A stretch of DNA of 64,000 nucleotides from Hahella ganghwensis DSM 17046 (GCF_000376785.1 NZ_AQXX01000136.1:1-64000); one strand, 5' to 3'. Shown: positions 17,686 to 26,985, counted from the stretch's first letter. The notes: a model not told the origin generated them from the letters alone. A program made the numbers and translations.

Positions 17686-17748
17686 TTGTCACCCCTTTCA
17701 CTCCGCTCCCCTAGAATTGTCACCCATATTCCCCACCGCTTGTCACCC
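17686..17748 (+). repeat. Three TTGTCACCC repeats in the pilA/pilB intergenic region
   Basis: Identical 9-mers TTGTCACCC start at 17686, 17717 and 17740, all in the same orientation with 31- and 23-base periods. A GTGAC at 17676 makes a small dyad with the first copy. They lie 195-250 bases upstream of pilA in the 373-base divergent region. The TGTC core recalls the (C/G)TGTC repeats reported for PilR at Pseudomonas pilA, so an enhancer-binding role is plausible but inferred. Confidence 0.55.
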
Positions 17749-17864
17749 ACAGAGCCCACTGAGCTCATAATTATCAATTCGATGCTTTCCAACTTCCCAA
17801 ATTGGGCCTAAACTTTTGATTATTTGAATAATCTAAAGATCTTAGCTATCAGCCAAAGAATTAT

Positions 17865-19577
17865 ATGAATACACAAGCCACTCCCCCGCTTACGGGCTTG
17901 GCCAGACGCTTTGTCCTCGATGGTATCGTTGACGAGCAGATTGCCAGGGATTCCCAAAAAAGCGCCGCCAAAGAAAAACTGCCATTTGTCACTTACCTGG
18001 TGCAAAACGGGTTAGCTAATCCCACCCAACTTGCGTACGCCGCATCCTCAGAGTTTGGCGTACCGGTATTTGACCTGGAAACAGTGTCATCCGATCAGAT
18101 CCCTGAGAAGATTGTTGACGAAAAACTGATCAGAAAACATCACGCCCTCCCTCTATTTAAAAGAGGAAACAGACTTTTTATCGCCGTAGCGGACCCGACC
18201 AATCTGCAAGCTCTGGATGAAATCAAGTTCAATACAGGGCTAAGCACTGATGCCGTAATCGTCGAAGACGATAAGCTTTCTTCCGCCATCGACAAATACC
18301 TGGACGCCCAGGAGCAACCTCTGGGGGACTTTGAGGACGGCGATTTCGACGATCTGGATATAAGCTCTGCGGAGGATGCTGACAAGGATGATGACACCAG
18401 CTCAGAGCAGGATGACGCCCCAATCGTTCGATACATTAACAAAATGCTTTTGGACGCAATAAAGTCTGGAGCATCAGACATCCACTTTGAACCCTACGAG
18501 AAAACCTATCGGGTTCGATTCAGAACCGATGGCATTCTTCAGGAGATATCAAAACCCTCAATTAAGCTGGCCGCCAAATTGTCGGCCCGTTTGAAGGTAA
18601 TGTCTCAACTGGACATTTCAGAACGCCGACTCCCGCAGGATGGACGAATAAAGCTGAAACTCTCGAAAACAAAGGCCATTGATTTTCGGGTGAATACACT
18701 TCCTACACTATGGGGAGAAAAAATAGTACTTCGGATTCTGGACCCCAGCAGCGCCAAACTAGGTATTGATGCCCTCGGCTATGAAGAGCACCAGAAAAAA
18801 ATGTATCTCGATGCCCTGGCTCAACCTCAAGGTATGATTTTGGTAACAGGGCCGACGGGGAGTGGTAAAACCGTTTCACTTTACACGGGTCTGAATATCC
18901 TCAATACCACCGAACGCAATATTTCTACTGCTGAGGACCCAGTTGAAATCAACCTGGAAGGCATCAACCAGGTCAACGTCAACCCCAAAGTGGGCCTGGA
19001 CTTCTCCTCTGCCCTGCGGGCCTTTCTCCGTCAAGACCCGGATGTCGTCATGGTTGGGGAGATCCGAGATCTTGATACAGCATCAATTGCGATAAAAGCA
19101 GCACAAACCGGCCACTTAGTATTATCCACACTTCACACCAACAGCGCTCCTGAAACACTGACAAGGCTTATGAATATGGGTGTTCCCGCATTCAACATCG
19201 CCACTTCTGTCAGCTTGATCATCGCCCAACGTCTTGCCCGTCGGCTTTGTGCTGACTGCAAGGAGGAGTTGACTGTTCCTGAAAATGTCCTGAAAGAGGA
19301 AGGTTTCACAGACCAACAAATTGAAACAGGGTTTAAGTTGTATACCCATAAAGGGTGTGCTAAATGCAAGAGTGGATATAAGGGACGTGTTGGTATCTAC
19401 GAAGTTGTAAGGATAAATCCCGCTATGCAAGAGCTAATCATGCAAGAAGCCAGCTCACTTGAAATAGCCAAGCAAGCCCAGAAAGAAGGGTTTAACAATC
19501 TTCGTCAGTCTGCACTCAAGAAAGTTATAGACGGGCTAACCAGCCTTGAAGAAGCGAATCGGGTAACGAAGGATTAA
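17865..19577 (+). CDS. pilB: Type IV pilus extension ATPase PilB
   Basis: A 570-residue secretion ATPase that powers pilus extension at the inner membrane. The N-terminal MshEN-like region (about 1-145) is followed by an acidic linker (155-183) and the ATPase core. Walker A is GPTGSGKT (329-336). The Asp box is DPVEI, Walker B is DPDVVMVGEIRD (about 391-402), and the His box is TGHLVLSTLHTNSA. The zinc-binding cysteines are 461/464 and 497/500. Length and motif order match PilB. pilC follows after 2 bases. Confidence 0.96.
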   Translation: MNTQATPPLTGLARRFVLDGIVDEQIARDSQKSAAKEKLPFVTYLVQNGLANPTQLAYAASSEFGVPVFDLETVSSDQIPEKIVDEKLIRKHHALPLFKRGNRLFIAVADPTNLQALDEIKFNTGLSTDAVIVEDDKLSSAIDKYLDAQEQPLGDFEDGDFDDLDISSAEDADKDDDTSSEQDDAPIVRYINKMLLDAIKSGASDIHFEPYEKTYRVRFRTDGILQEISKPSIKLAAKLSARLKVMSQLDISERRLPQDGRIKLKLSKTKAIDFRVNTLPTLWGEKIVLRILDPSSAKLGIDALGYEEHQKKMYLDALAQPQGMILVTGPTGSGKTVSLYTGLNILNTTERNISTAEDPVEINLEGINQVNVNPKVGLDFSSALRAFLRQDPDVVMVGEIRDLDTASIAIKAAQTGHLVLSTLHTNSAPETLTRLMNMGVPAFNIATSVSLIIAQRLARRLCADCKEELTVPENVLKEEGFTDQQIETGFKLYTHKGCAKCKSGYKGRVGIYEVVRINPAMQELIMQEASSLEIAKQAQKEGFNNLRQSALKKVIDGLTSLEEANRVTKD

Positions 19578-19579
19578 CT

Positions 19580-20800
19580 ATGGCTCAAGCAGCTCAAAAA
19601 ACCACCACTTTTGTGTGGGAAGGTACTGATAAGAAGGGGCTTAAATCAAAAGGTGAAGCAGTTGGAAACAATGCGTCCCTGGTGAAGGCCCAACTCAGGA
19701 AGCAGGGAATCAACCCCACCAAGGTTAAAAAGAAACAGGAAAGTATTTTTAGCAACCGCGCTAAAAAGATAACGCCTTTTGATATTGCGGTTTTCACACG
19801 CCAGATGGCGACCATGATGAAAGCCGGTGTACCTTTGGTTCAGTCGTTCGACATTGTCGCGGAAGGCTTGGAACACCCAGCTTTGAGACAACTTGTCCTG
19901 GATATCAAAAATGATGTTGCAGCGGGTAACAGCTTTGCCGGCGCCCTCGCTAAGCACCCGAAACATTTTGATGATCTGTTTTGCAACCTGATTGACTCCG
20001 GAGAAAAATCTGGAGCCCTGGAAACCATGTTGGAAAGGGTCGCGACTTACTTGGAGAAAACAGAACAACTGAAGAAGAAAGTTAAAAAAGCAATGACCTA
20101 CCCAATATCGGTACTGGTCGTTGCCTTTATCGTAACAGGGATATTGCTGGTTAAGGTGGTTCCCCAATTCCAGGAAATATTCCAGGGATTCGGAGCAGAC
20201 CTGCCAGCATTCACATTGATGGTCATTGGTATTTCTGAAGTGATGCAGGAATACTGGTACATGGTGTTAATAGGCATCATTGTTGTAGGTGTCAGCTTCA
20301 CTGAGGCTAAGCGGCGGTCACCGGAGTTTTCAGATAAAGTTGACGCTGCGATGTTGAAAATGCCTATTGTAGGGGACATTCTACACAAGTCTGCCGTTGC
20401 CAGATTTGCCAGGGTCCTCGCCACAACCTTTGCTGCCGGTGTTCCCTTGGTAGATGCCTTGGAATCTGTGGCCGGTGCCACTGGTAATGCGGTATTCAGA
20501 AAAGCAGTGCTCAAAATTCGTGATGAAGTATCTTCCGGTACCCAACTTCAGATGAGCATGAAGTCTACCGGCGTTTTTCCTGCCATGGCAGTGCAACTGA
20601 CGGCCATCGGCGAAGAATCAGGTGCACTCGATGATATGCTTGCGAAAGTAGCAGACCACTACGAGTCAGAAGTCGACGATGCGGTAGACAACCTCACTGC
20701 GTTAATGGAGCCTCTGATCATGGCCGTTCTTGGTGTACTTGTCGGTGGTCTGATCGTTGCCATGTACCTACCAATATTCCAGTTGGGTCAGGTCGTCTGA
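19580..20800 (+). CDS. pilC: Type IV pilus inner-membrane platform protein PilC
   Basis: A 406-residue member of the GspF/PilC family with two homologous cytoplasmic domains (about 65-190 and 270-390). Each begins with the family pattern (FTRQMATMMKAGVPLVQSFD and FARVLATTFAAGVPLVDALE). Three membrane helices lie at about 172-195, 215-240 and 377-400. It links the PilB/PilT motors to the pilus. It is co-transcribed with pilB and ends just before a terminator. Confidence 0.95.
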   Translation: MAQAAQKTTTFVWEGTDKKGLKSKGEAVGNNASLVKAQLRKQGINPTKVKKKQESIFSNRAKKITPFDIAVFTRQMATMMKAGVPLVQSFDIVAEGLEHPALRQLVLDIKNDVAAGNSFAGALAKHPKHFDDLFCNLIDSGEKSGALETMLERVATYLEKTEQLKKKVKKAMTYPISVLVVAFIVTGILLVKVVPQFQEIFQGFGADLPAFTLMVIGISEVMQEYWYMVLIGIIVVGVSFTEAKRRSPEFSDKVDAAMLKMPIVGDILHKSAVARFARVLATTFAAGVPLVDALESVAGATGNAVFRKAVLKIRDEVSSGTQLQMSMKSTGVFPAMAVQLTAIGEESGALDDMLAKVADHYESEVDDAVDNLTALMEPLIMAVLGVLVGGLIVAMYLPIFQLGQVV

Positions 20801-20821
20801 TTTTTATAATTTTCATTTAAT

Positions 20822-20846
20822 AGCCTCGCTTATGCGGGGCTTTTTA
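20822..20846 (+). terminator. Rho-independent terminator between pilC and pilD
   Basis: An 8-bp stem (AGCCTCGC with GCGGGGCT, one G-T pair), a 4-base TTAT loop and a run of T. It lies 21 bases after the pilC stop and 18 before the pilD start, so pilD may have partly separate expression. Confidence 0.8.
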
Positions 20847-20863
20847 TTTAAGTAGTCAGTATT

Positions 20864-21736
20864 ATGGAATCCGTCTTTAATCATTTAAACCAGAACCCCG
20901 CGGCACTATATCTGTCAGTGGTGGTACTGGGCCTTATCATTGGCAGCTTTTTCAATGTCGTCATTTTCCGACTGCCCAAAATACTGGAGCAGGAATGGCG
21001 GGTACAATGCGCCGAACTGATGGAGCAGGAACCTCCTGAGGATCAGGGGAAGATCACACTTTCCACCCCAGCCTCCACCTGCCCCCACTGCGGACATCGT
21101 ATCAAGCCATGGGAGAATATCCCTGTCGTTAGCTATCTCGTACTGCGAGGTAAGTGTTCTTCCTGCAAGACCACTATTTCAGCCCGCTACCCGATCATAG
21201 AAACGGTCACCGCGGTTCTGGCAATAATAGCCATCTACCAGTTTGAACTCTCATGGACTGGACTCGCGGCGGTCGTTTTCACCTGGATGCTGTTAATTCT
21301 ATCGATGATCGACTTTGACACCCAGCTTCTTCCGGATGTTATTACCCTCCCCCTATTGTGGTTAGGCCTGCTTGTAAATACCCAGGGAATCTTCACTTCA
21401 CTTGAAGAAGCCGTCTGGGGTGCAGTCTTCGGCTATTTGGCGCTCTGGTCTGTGTACCACCTCTTTAAGCTTCTTACCGGTAAGGAAGGCATGGGGTTTG
21501 GAGATTTCAAACTACTGGGAGCCCTTGGAGCCTGGCTAGGATGGAAAATACTTCCACTGATCATTCTACTTTCGTCACTGGTAGGCGCTGTCGTTGGATT
21601 GATTCTTATCGCCGCAATGGGCAGGGATAAGAATATTCCCATACCATTTGGCCCTTACCTCGCAGCAGCTGGCTGGATTGCCATGATGTGGGGAAATGAG
21701 ATCGTTACGGGCTACATGGGACTCTATTCCCATTAA
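20864..21736 (+). CDS. pilD: Prepilin leader peptidase / N-methyltransferase PilD
   Basis: A 290-residue bifunctional membrane aspartyl protease that removes the pilin leader and methylates the new N-terminus. The cytoplasmic loop carries the two CxxC pairs (Cys73/76 and Cys98/101). The catalytic aspartates are in LSMIDFDTQLLPD and in the GMGFGDFKLLG motif. About eight membrane helices and full length agree with the family. Its substrates should include PilA here and any type II secretion pseudopilins elsewhere. Confidence 0.96.
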   Translation: MESVFNHLNQNPAALYLSVVVLGLIIGSFFNVVIFRLPKILEQEWRVQCAELMEQEPPEDQGKITLSTPASTCPHCGHRIKPWENIPVVSYLVLRGKCSSCKTTISARYPIIETVTAVLAIIAIYQFELSWTGLAAVVFTWMLLILSMIDFDTQLLPDVITLPLLWLGLLVNTQGIFTSLEEAVWGAVFGYLALWSVYHLFKLLTGKEGMGFGDFKLLGALGAWLGWKILPLIILLSSLVGAVVGLILIAAMGRDKNIPIPFGPYLAAAGWIAMMWGNEIVTGYMGLYSH

Positions 21737-21785
21737 CAATATTTCTATCGACAATATCCCCTGCAATACTGAGTTCAACAAATTT

Positions 21786-22406
21786 ATGACCAAAGCCTAC
21801 GTAATTGGACTTACCGGAGGTATTGGCAGTGGAAAATCCGCTGCTATGAACGCCTTCCAGACTCTGGGAGTTCCATGCATAGATGCAGACCAGGTTGCCA
21901 GAGAGGTTGTCGAACCCGGCAGCCCTGCGCTGAAAGATATCGCTGACCACTTTGGGTCAAGTGCCATACAGGCTGACGGCCATCTGGACAGAGCCTATCT
22001 GAGACAAAAAGTTTTTGCTGATATATCAGAAAAGAAATGGCTTGAAGCACTGCTCCATCCGCTGATCAATCGCCGAATTCGTGACTGGTTGCTTAATTGC
22101 CAGGCAGATTATTGCATTCTGAGTTCCCCGCTCCTGCTTGAAACCAAGCAACACGAACTATCCAATCGTGTACTATTGATCGATGTTCCAGAGGAACTTC
22201 AGATCTCCCGTACAATGGGAAGAGACAACAACAGCGAAGAACAGGTTCGGGCAATTATGGCAGCCCAGACCTCGCGATCATTTAAACGCGACAAAGCGGA
22301 TGATATCATCGTCAACGATCAGGATTTGGGGTATTTATTCAGTGAGGTCAAACGGCTTCACCATCAATACCAGCAGTTAGCAAGAGAGTTTAAGGCTTCA
22401 TCATGA
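21786..22406 (+). CDS. coaE: Dephospho-CoA kinase
   Basis: A 206-residue P-loop kinase catalysing the last step of coenzyme A synthesis. The start ATG at 21786 gives [18 protein letters not shown] with the P-loop near the N-terminus, as in the family. A longer frame from 21696 overlaps pilD and adds non-conserved residues. [12 protein letters not shown] and the lid-region arginines are present. The pilBCD-coaE-yacG order is common in gammaproteobacteria. Confidence 0.95.
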   Translation: MTKAYVIGLTGGIGSGKSAAMNAFQTLGVPCIDADQVAREVVEPGSPALKDIADHFGSSAIQADGHLDRAYLRQKVFADISEKKWLEALLHPLINRRIRDWLLNCQADYCILSSPLLLETKQHELSNRVLLIDVPEELQISRTMGRDNNSEEQVRAIMAAQTSRSFKRDKADDIIVNDQDLGYLFSEVKRLHHQYQQLAREFKASS

Positions 22407-22600
22407 CCAAAGTGCAATGTCCTACATGTCAAAAAGAAGTTGAATGGTCGGAAGAAAGCCCCTACCGGCCTTTCTGCAGTAAACGCTGCCAGTTGATAGA
22501 CCTTGGCGCCTGGGCTTCCGAAGAATACCGGGTACCCGAATCAAAGAATCAGGATGAGTGGTCAGAAACGTCTGATTCCATAGAAATCCCCCGGCATTGA
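22403..22600 (+). CDS. yacG: DNA gyrase inhibitor YacG, zinc-binding
   Basis: A 65-residue zinc protein with the Cys4 pattern [10 protein letters not shown] ... [13 protein letters not shown], typical of YacG, which binds GyrB and inhibits gyrase in E. coli. The start ATG overlaps the coaE stop (ATGA), so it is translationally coupled. The acidic C-terminus is also typical. Confidence 0.95.
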   Translation: MTKVQCPTCQKEVEWSEESPYRPFCSKRCQLIDLGAWASEEYRVPESKNQDEWSETSDSIEIPRH

Positions 22601-22642
22601 GATAGGGTCAGCTGACACTAATAACAACACAGGACAGACAAT

Positions 22643-23119
22643 ATGTCAGACTGCCTTTTCTGCGCCATCGCCGCCGACCAGGAACCATCCACATGCGTAT
22701 ATGAAGATGATGACTGCAAAGTGTTTCTGGACATCTATCCGGTCAGCAGAGGGCATATGCTGATTATTCCCAAAGCTCATCATGTCACATTCGACGAAGT
22801 AAGCGACGAGCTGCGAAACAGACTATCCCGGGTCACCCATTTAATGTCCAGAGTGGTCATGACATCTGAACTTGGTGCCCAGGGCTACAATATCCAGGTA
22901 AACAATGGCACGGCGGCGAATCAGCACGTCCCACACCTGCATATTCATGTTATACCAAGATACAAGGGAGATGTTCTTAAGGTAATGGGACATTTCCTGC
23001 TACAGGCACCCGGCATCTTTATTGGCAAGCGCAAACACGCTTCTCTGACCCCGATTGCTGACATTATCAAAAATGGCGTAATACATGCCGAAAAAACGGC
23101 CACGGAAACACCCGGATAA
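22643..23119 (+). CDS. HIT family protein (histidine triad hydrolase)
   Basis: A 158-residue HIT-superfamily nucleotide hydrolase or transferase. The N-terminal CLFCAI with Cys4/Cys7 may bind zinc together with a His. The histidine triad is His98-Leu-His100-Ile-His102 in HVPHLHIHVIPR, with the middle His the nucleophile. SRGHMLIIPKAHH is the typical substrate-pocket strand. It has about 30 extra C-terminal residues over Hint-type proteins. The cellular substrate is unknown, probably a nucleoside phosphoramidate or dinucleotide. Confidence 0.9.
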   Translation: MSDCLFCAIAADQEPSTCVYEDDDCKVFLDIYPVSRGHMLIIPKAHHVTFDEVSDELRNRLSRVTHLMSRVVMTSELGAQGYNIQVNNGTAANQHVPHLHIHVIPRYKGDVLKVMGHFLLQAPGIFIGKRKHASLTPIADIIKNGVIHAEKTATETPG

Positions 23120-23130
23120 GCGGCAATGTC

Positions 23131-23832
23131 ATGACAATCACACTTGAGCCAATTGGAATCGTTCGCTCCTGTTACCCTGAAAAGTTCGGCGTACCAAGAC
23201 AGCCGGGACTGATCAAGAGTGCCAAGGCTGTCATTGAGTTTTTTCCTCCTTACAGTAACCCGGAATGCTTCATTGGGCTGGATGGATTCAGTCACATCTG
23301 GGTGACATTCCAGTTCCATAAGAATCTAACGCAAGGGTGGAAACCCAGAGTCAGACCGCCAAGACTGGGTGGGAACAAATCTCTTGGGGTCTTTGCGACC
23401 AGAGCCACCTTTCGTCCCAATGGACTTGGTCTATCAGCGGTCAGATTGGCCAGCCTGATCACTCGCGATGGAGAAACCTGTCTGGAAATAGAAGGGGGTG
23501 ACTTTGTCGACGGAACACCAGTAATCGATATCAAGCCCTATGTCGCCTACACCGATTCGCTGGAAGCAACCTCCGGCTTTGCAAAGGAATCACCACAACC
23601 CAGGCTTCCTGTAATAATGGAAGCTGAAGCAGAGTCGTTTTTGTGCAGCCATAGCGAGCGGTATCCTGATCTGAAAACACTGATTATTGAGACGATCAGC
23701 TTAGATCCGAGACCACAATACAAAGGGGCGGACGACAGCAAGGTTTACGGTTTGGCTTTATTTGATCTGAATATCAAGTGGCAGGTAGTTGACCACATGG
23801 CTCGTGTCATTGAGATCAGCAAATCAGCTTGA
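23131..23832 (+). CDS. trmO: tRNA (t6A37) N6-methyltransferase TrmO (TsaA family)
   Basis: A 233-residue protein close to the length of E. coli TrmO (YaeB/TsaA). The N-terminal beta-barrel domain shows EPIGIVRSCYPEKFGVPRQP, FIGLDGFSHIWVTFQFH, GVFATRATFRPNGLGLS and GTPVIDIKPYVAYTD. These are the SAM-binding motifs of this unusual barrel-fold methyltransferase, which converts t6A to m6t6A in tRNA-Thr. The start is 12 bases after the HIT gene stop, so they are probably co-transcribed. Confidence 0.93.
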   Translation: MTITLEPIGIVRSCYPEKFGVPRQPGLIKSAKAVIEFFPPYSNPECFIGLDGFSHIWVTFQFHKNLTQGWKPRVRPPRLGGNKSLGVFATRATFRPNGLGLSAVRLASLITRDGETCLEIEGGDFVDGTPVIDIKPYVAYTDSLEATSGFAKESPQPRLPVIMEAEAESFLCSHSERYPDLKTLIIETISLDPRPQYKGADDSKVYGLALFDLNIKWQVVDHMARVIEISKSA

Positions 23833-23864
23833 CTCTCCTGGCAAGGGTCACCAAATCAGTGATA

Positions 23865-24323
23865 TTAGCCCGCCAACGGATCACTATCAGGAAACTCTGT
23901 CGCGAACTTGTCTATCCACTCCTGGGCAGCCTCTTCCGCTGAAAGCATTCGACCTTCGTTAATAAATACCTCCCGCTTATAGTGTTCAATATGGCAGATC
24001 TGCTCTACCATCCGGGCGGCATAGGCATCTTCAGAGCTGAGAAAGCTCAATCCCGTTTCGTATCCCAAGGTGGTGTACTGACACCACATCACTTCAGCAA
24101 TGATCTCAAACGGCGGTGAAAATGCCCTTATTGCCACTTTCACCTTCTCCCCTACCGGATAGGGTCTTGAAGTAGTGCAACACATTCCCCCGCTACTGAT
24201 ATTTTGTAGTCGGGTAGCTTGTTCCTCAGGAGCAACTGAGTCGTCATCCTGACTTTTTTCAATAGCAATCGGAATGTCCGTGGGATGGCGAATATACTGA
24301 CGCATACTGTGGCTGGTCATCAT
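23865..24323 (-). CDS. PilZ domain protein (c-di-GMP receptor)
   Basis: A 152-residue protein whose N-terminal 110 residues form a PilZ domain. Both c-di-GMP signatures are intact: RxxxR (Arg8-Arg12) and NxSxxG (Asn41-Ser43-Gly46). A C-terminal helical tail follows. It should bind c-di-GMP in the cytoplasm; the partner is unknown. It lies 124 bases downstream of the hybrid histidine kinase on the same strand and may share its transcript. Its spacing from trmO on the opposite strand is 32 bases (convergent). Confidence 0.87.
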   Translation of the reverse strand: MMTSHSMRQYIRHPTDIPIAIEKSQDDDSVAPEEQATRLQNISSGGMCCTTSRPYPVGEKVKVAIRAFSPPFEIIAEVMWCQYTTLGYETGLSFLSSEDAYAARMVEQICHIEHYKREVFINEGRMLSAEEAAQEWIDKFATEFPDSDPLAG

Positions 24324-24447
24324 TTAGAGACCCCATTTATAGGGAATTGACCCTCTATCTATAGTAATTAGGCCATGAGCCACTATATTTCAATGCCGTA
24401 AAATTAAAAAATCACCATACGAAGGCCTGAGCCGACTTCCATGCTCA

Positions 24448-26799
24448 CTATACGTACTCGCTCAATGCGCCTTCTTTAAACCGCCTGACAATCCCCGCCA
24501 GTTCTTCATATCGTATTGGCTTGGTCAGAAATTCGTTCATGCCGGATTCAAAACACTTCTGTTTTTCACCTGCAAAGGCATTGGCCGTAAGAGCAACGAT
24601 AGGGATGTCCCGATAAGGCTCATTGCTGGCCCGGATGCGCCTGGTCGTATCGTATCCATCCAGAACAGGCATCCAGCAATCCATAAACACCATGTCAAAC
24701 TGCCCAGTGCCCAACTGCTGTAATGCAACCTCGCCATTTTCTGCCATTTCAACCCGACATCCACATTTTTCGAGCATCTTCCTGGCAAGATTACGGTTGA
24801 CCTCATTGTCTTCAACCAGCAATACATAAAGCTCACCATGCGAAGGACGCGTCTGTTCCAAGGATCGGGCAAGGGCAGGCGAAAGTACCATGGCAGCGTT
24901 GGAACGCCGACCAGTCACCTGATCATACAAGACATCCCGCACAACCAGCTCGCGATCTACCTTGCTCAAATAAGCAGATGCACCAGCTTGATGATAATGG
25001 GTAATCGTCTCCACTTTCGGATGTGGAGAGAGTACCAGAATAGGAACACTTCGATGCTCGGGTTGCTGTCGTATCCCTCTGACCAGTCCGGTAATCTGCT
25101 CGACAGCCACATCCTCACTATCCGCAATCGTTTCATCAAGAATAAAGGCATCGTATGGCTGGCCGGTATCCCGAACCTGGTCCAGTAGCTGTTCAAGGTC
25201 TTTGATATTCTTGGCGACATCGATCTGCAGACGCCCCTCCTCCCCCAGTTGCTCAATAATCGCCCGCAAACTGAGCTCATTAGTATCAGCCAGTAACAGA
25301 TGACTAATCTGCAGCGCGGAATCATCAGACGACACCGACAGATCTTCCGCGGATAGCAATCCTGCGTCCGTTTCAAACCAGAAAGTTGAACCTTTCCCAA
25401 CCTCGCTTTCGATACCAAAGCGTCCGCCCAAAAGTACAATCATTTCACGAGCCAACGCCAGTTTCAGGCCGATGCCCACCTCAGGGAGACTCTCTGCTGT
25501 GGCAGCTTCAAAGGTGTTGGCCAGAATCCTGCGTTTATCCGCAGCCGAAAGACCGGCACCATTATCCTCAACCGCCATGCGCAGTGTCAGCGTATTACCA
25601 CTACTGGATACTGGTACCACATGGAGCACGACCTGTCCCTTAATGGTCAGGCTGATGGCCACACTGAGCAGACATTCCAGAATCCGCAGCAGGTTGACCC
25701 GATCCAACACGACTTTCTTGGGAATAGCAGCATCCACATAGCTTTCAATGGTAAGGCTTTTGGCATCAGCTTTACTCGAAAGACTGGCAATGGTTTCCTG
25801 CAACAGCGACTTCAGTTCAGTCGGACACTGATCGCTCTCCAGGGCACCGGATTCCAGTTTGGACAGATCCAGCATGTCGTTCAGCATGGCTAGCAGGGAT
25901 TCGGAACTCTGCTGTACGGCATAGATGTATTCCCTTTGCTCGTCGCTCTGGGCCGTGTCCTGCAACAGACCGGAGTAGCCCAGAATATTATTCATAGGAG
26001 TCCGTAATTCATGACTGATATTAGCAATGAACAAGCTTTTGTTATGGCTGGCCTGAAGGGCTTCCACGCGCTCAAGGTGCGACTGTTTCTCTGTCTCATG
26101 CAGCTCACTTGCCTGATCCCTGACACGGTCCTGCAGTTTATTGATAAACTTAACAATTTTGCTCAACTCGTCAGCCATCGCTGGTTCCTGGCGATCCAGC
26201 ACCAACTCTTCCGGATCAGTACTTCGCAGACTATGTGTGGAATGTCGACAGATTTTTTCAAGATGCCGCATGATGAGATAACGGATCATAAGCAGCAGGA
26301 AGACAGAGATGAGCAAAACCTTGACCAGCTGCAATGCCAGCGTGCGCCAAAAGTAGGTAAATACTGATTGGTGTAAATTTTCCAGAGAAACCAGTATGGT
26401 CAAATCCCCCAGCCACAGCTCCGGCTTGGTCCCCTGATGCATCGGATATGTCCTACTGATAGAGGGCTCTCCATGGGGTGGGGTTCCGAGAGTAAATGTA
26501 CTATCAATACTGGTGACCAGAGTGGCGTTATAGATGCTCGGATGCTTAAGAATTCCCTCCAGTGTTCCCTCAATGGCTGTGGTATCAATACTCCAGATGC
26601 TGTGAACAAGCCCTGGTTGAATGGCACTGACAGTGTTGTCCAGACCAATTTGCAGGTCAGACATCTGCCTCTTTTGTTCAGACCAGGTCAGAAAGGATGT
26701 ACTGACAAAAGCGATAAGGATACTGAATCCCAATACCCTGATTGCGGTTTTAGCACTAAGTGGGTATGACCTGGCGCTATCAAACAGACTCAACCACAA
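24448..26799 (-). CDS. Hybrid sensor histidine kinase with two receiver domains and an eroded N box
   Basis: A 783-residue inner-membrane signalling protein. Membrane helices at about 20-40 and 152-175 enclose a periplasmic sensor. HisKA follows with phospho-acceptor His263 (ANISHELRTPMN), then the HATPase (DNGAG 412-416; VGIGLKLALARE 441-451), a divergent receiver with Asp555, and a canonical receiver with Asp707 (VFMDCWMP) and Lys760. The HATPase N box reads RILECLLSVAISLT, so the Asn that normally chelates Mg-ATP is Val. The start is a TTG with GGAGA 7 bases upstream, coupled to a small upstream ORF. Confidence 0.9.
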   Translation of the reverse strand: MWLSLFDSARSYPLSAKTAIRVLGFSILIAFVSTSFLTWSEQKRQMSDLQIGLDNTVSAIQPGLVHSIWSIDTTAIEGTLEGILKHPSIYNATLVTSIDSTFTLGTPPHGEPSISRTYPMHQGTKPELWLGDLTILVSLENLHQSVFTYFWRTLALQLVKVLLISVFLLLMIRYLIMRHLEKICRHSTHSLRSTDPEELVLDRQEPAMADELSKIVKFINKLQDRVRDQASELHETEKQSHLERVEALQASHNKSLFIANISHELRTPMNNILGYSGLLQDTAQSDEQREYIYAVQQSSESLLAMLNDMLDLSKLESGALESDQCPTELKSLLQETIASLSSKADAKSLTIESYVDAAIPKKVVLDRVNLLRILECLLSVAISLTIKGQVVLHVVPVSSSGNTLTLRMAVEDNGAGLSAADKRRILANTFEAATAESLPEVGIGLKLALAREMIVLLGGRFGIESEVGKGSTFWFETDAGLLSAEDLSVSSDDSALQISHLLLADTNELSLRAIIEQLGEEGRLQIDVAKNIKDLEQLLDQVRDTGQPYDAFILDETIADSEDVAVEQITGLVRGIRQQPEHRSVPILVLSPHPKVETITHYHQAGASAYLSKVDRELVVRDVLYDQVTGRRSNAAMVLSPALARSLEQTRPSHGELYVLLVEDNEVNRNLARKMLEKCGCRVEMAENGEVALQQLGTGQFDMVFMDCWMPVLDGYDTTRRIRASNEPYRDIPIVALTANAFAGEKQKCFESGMNEFLTKPIRYEELAGIVRRFKEGALSEYV

Positions 26800-26802
26800 A
26801 AC

Positions 26803-26934
26803 TTATTCTCCATCCAAAGATCGCCATTGTTGATTCAAGCCAGGTTTATCGGGATTGTTTTCCAATATCCCATGACTCCATGCACTGATACCCGGTGCTT
26901 CCTCTCCAGGAAGCCCACGATAGAAATTGCTCAT
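26803..26934 (-). CDS. Small ORF (43 aa) coupled to the hybrid kinase
   Basis: A 43-codon frame starting at ATG 26934 and stopping 3 bases before the kinase TTG. The kinase ribosome binding site (GGAGA) lies inside its last codons, as in translationally coupled pairs. The peptide starts MSNFYRGLPGEEAPGISAW and ends QQWRSLDGE. It is hydrophilic, with two Trp and no signal peptide. I do not recognise it. It could be a leader that controls kinase translation or a small partner protein. Its own ribosome binding site is weak. Confidence 0.5.
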   Translation of the reverse strand: MSNFYRGLPGEEAPGISAWSHGILENNPDKPGLNQQWRSLDGE

Positions 26935-26985
26935 TATAATTGCGTGGAAACCGGTTTCTTAGTCCGCTTTACAGTGTAGCAGCAC

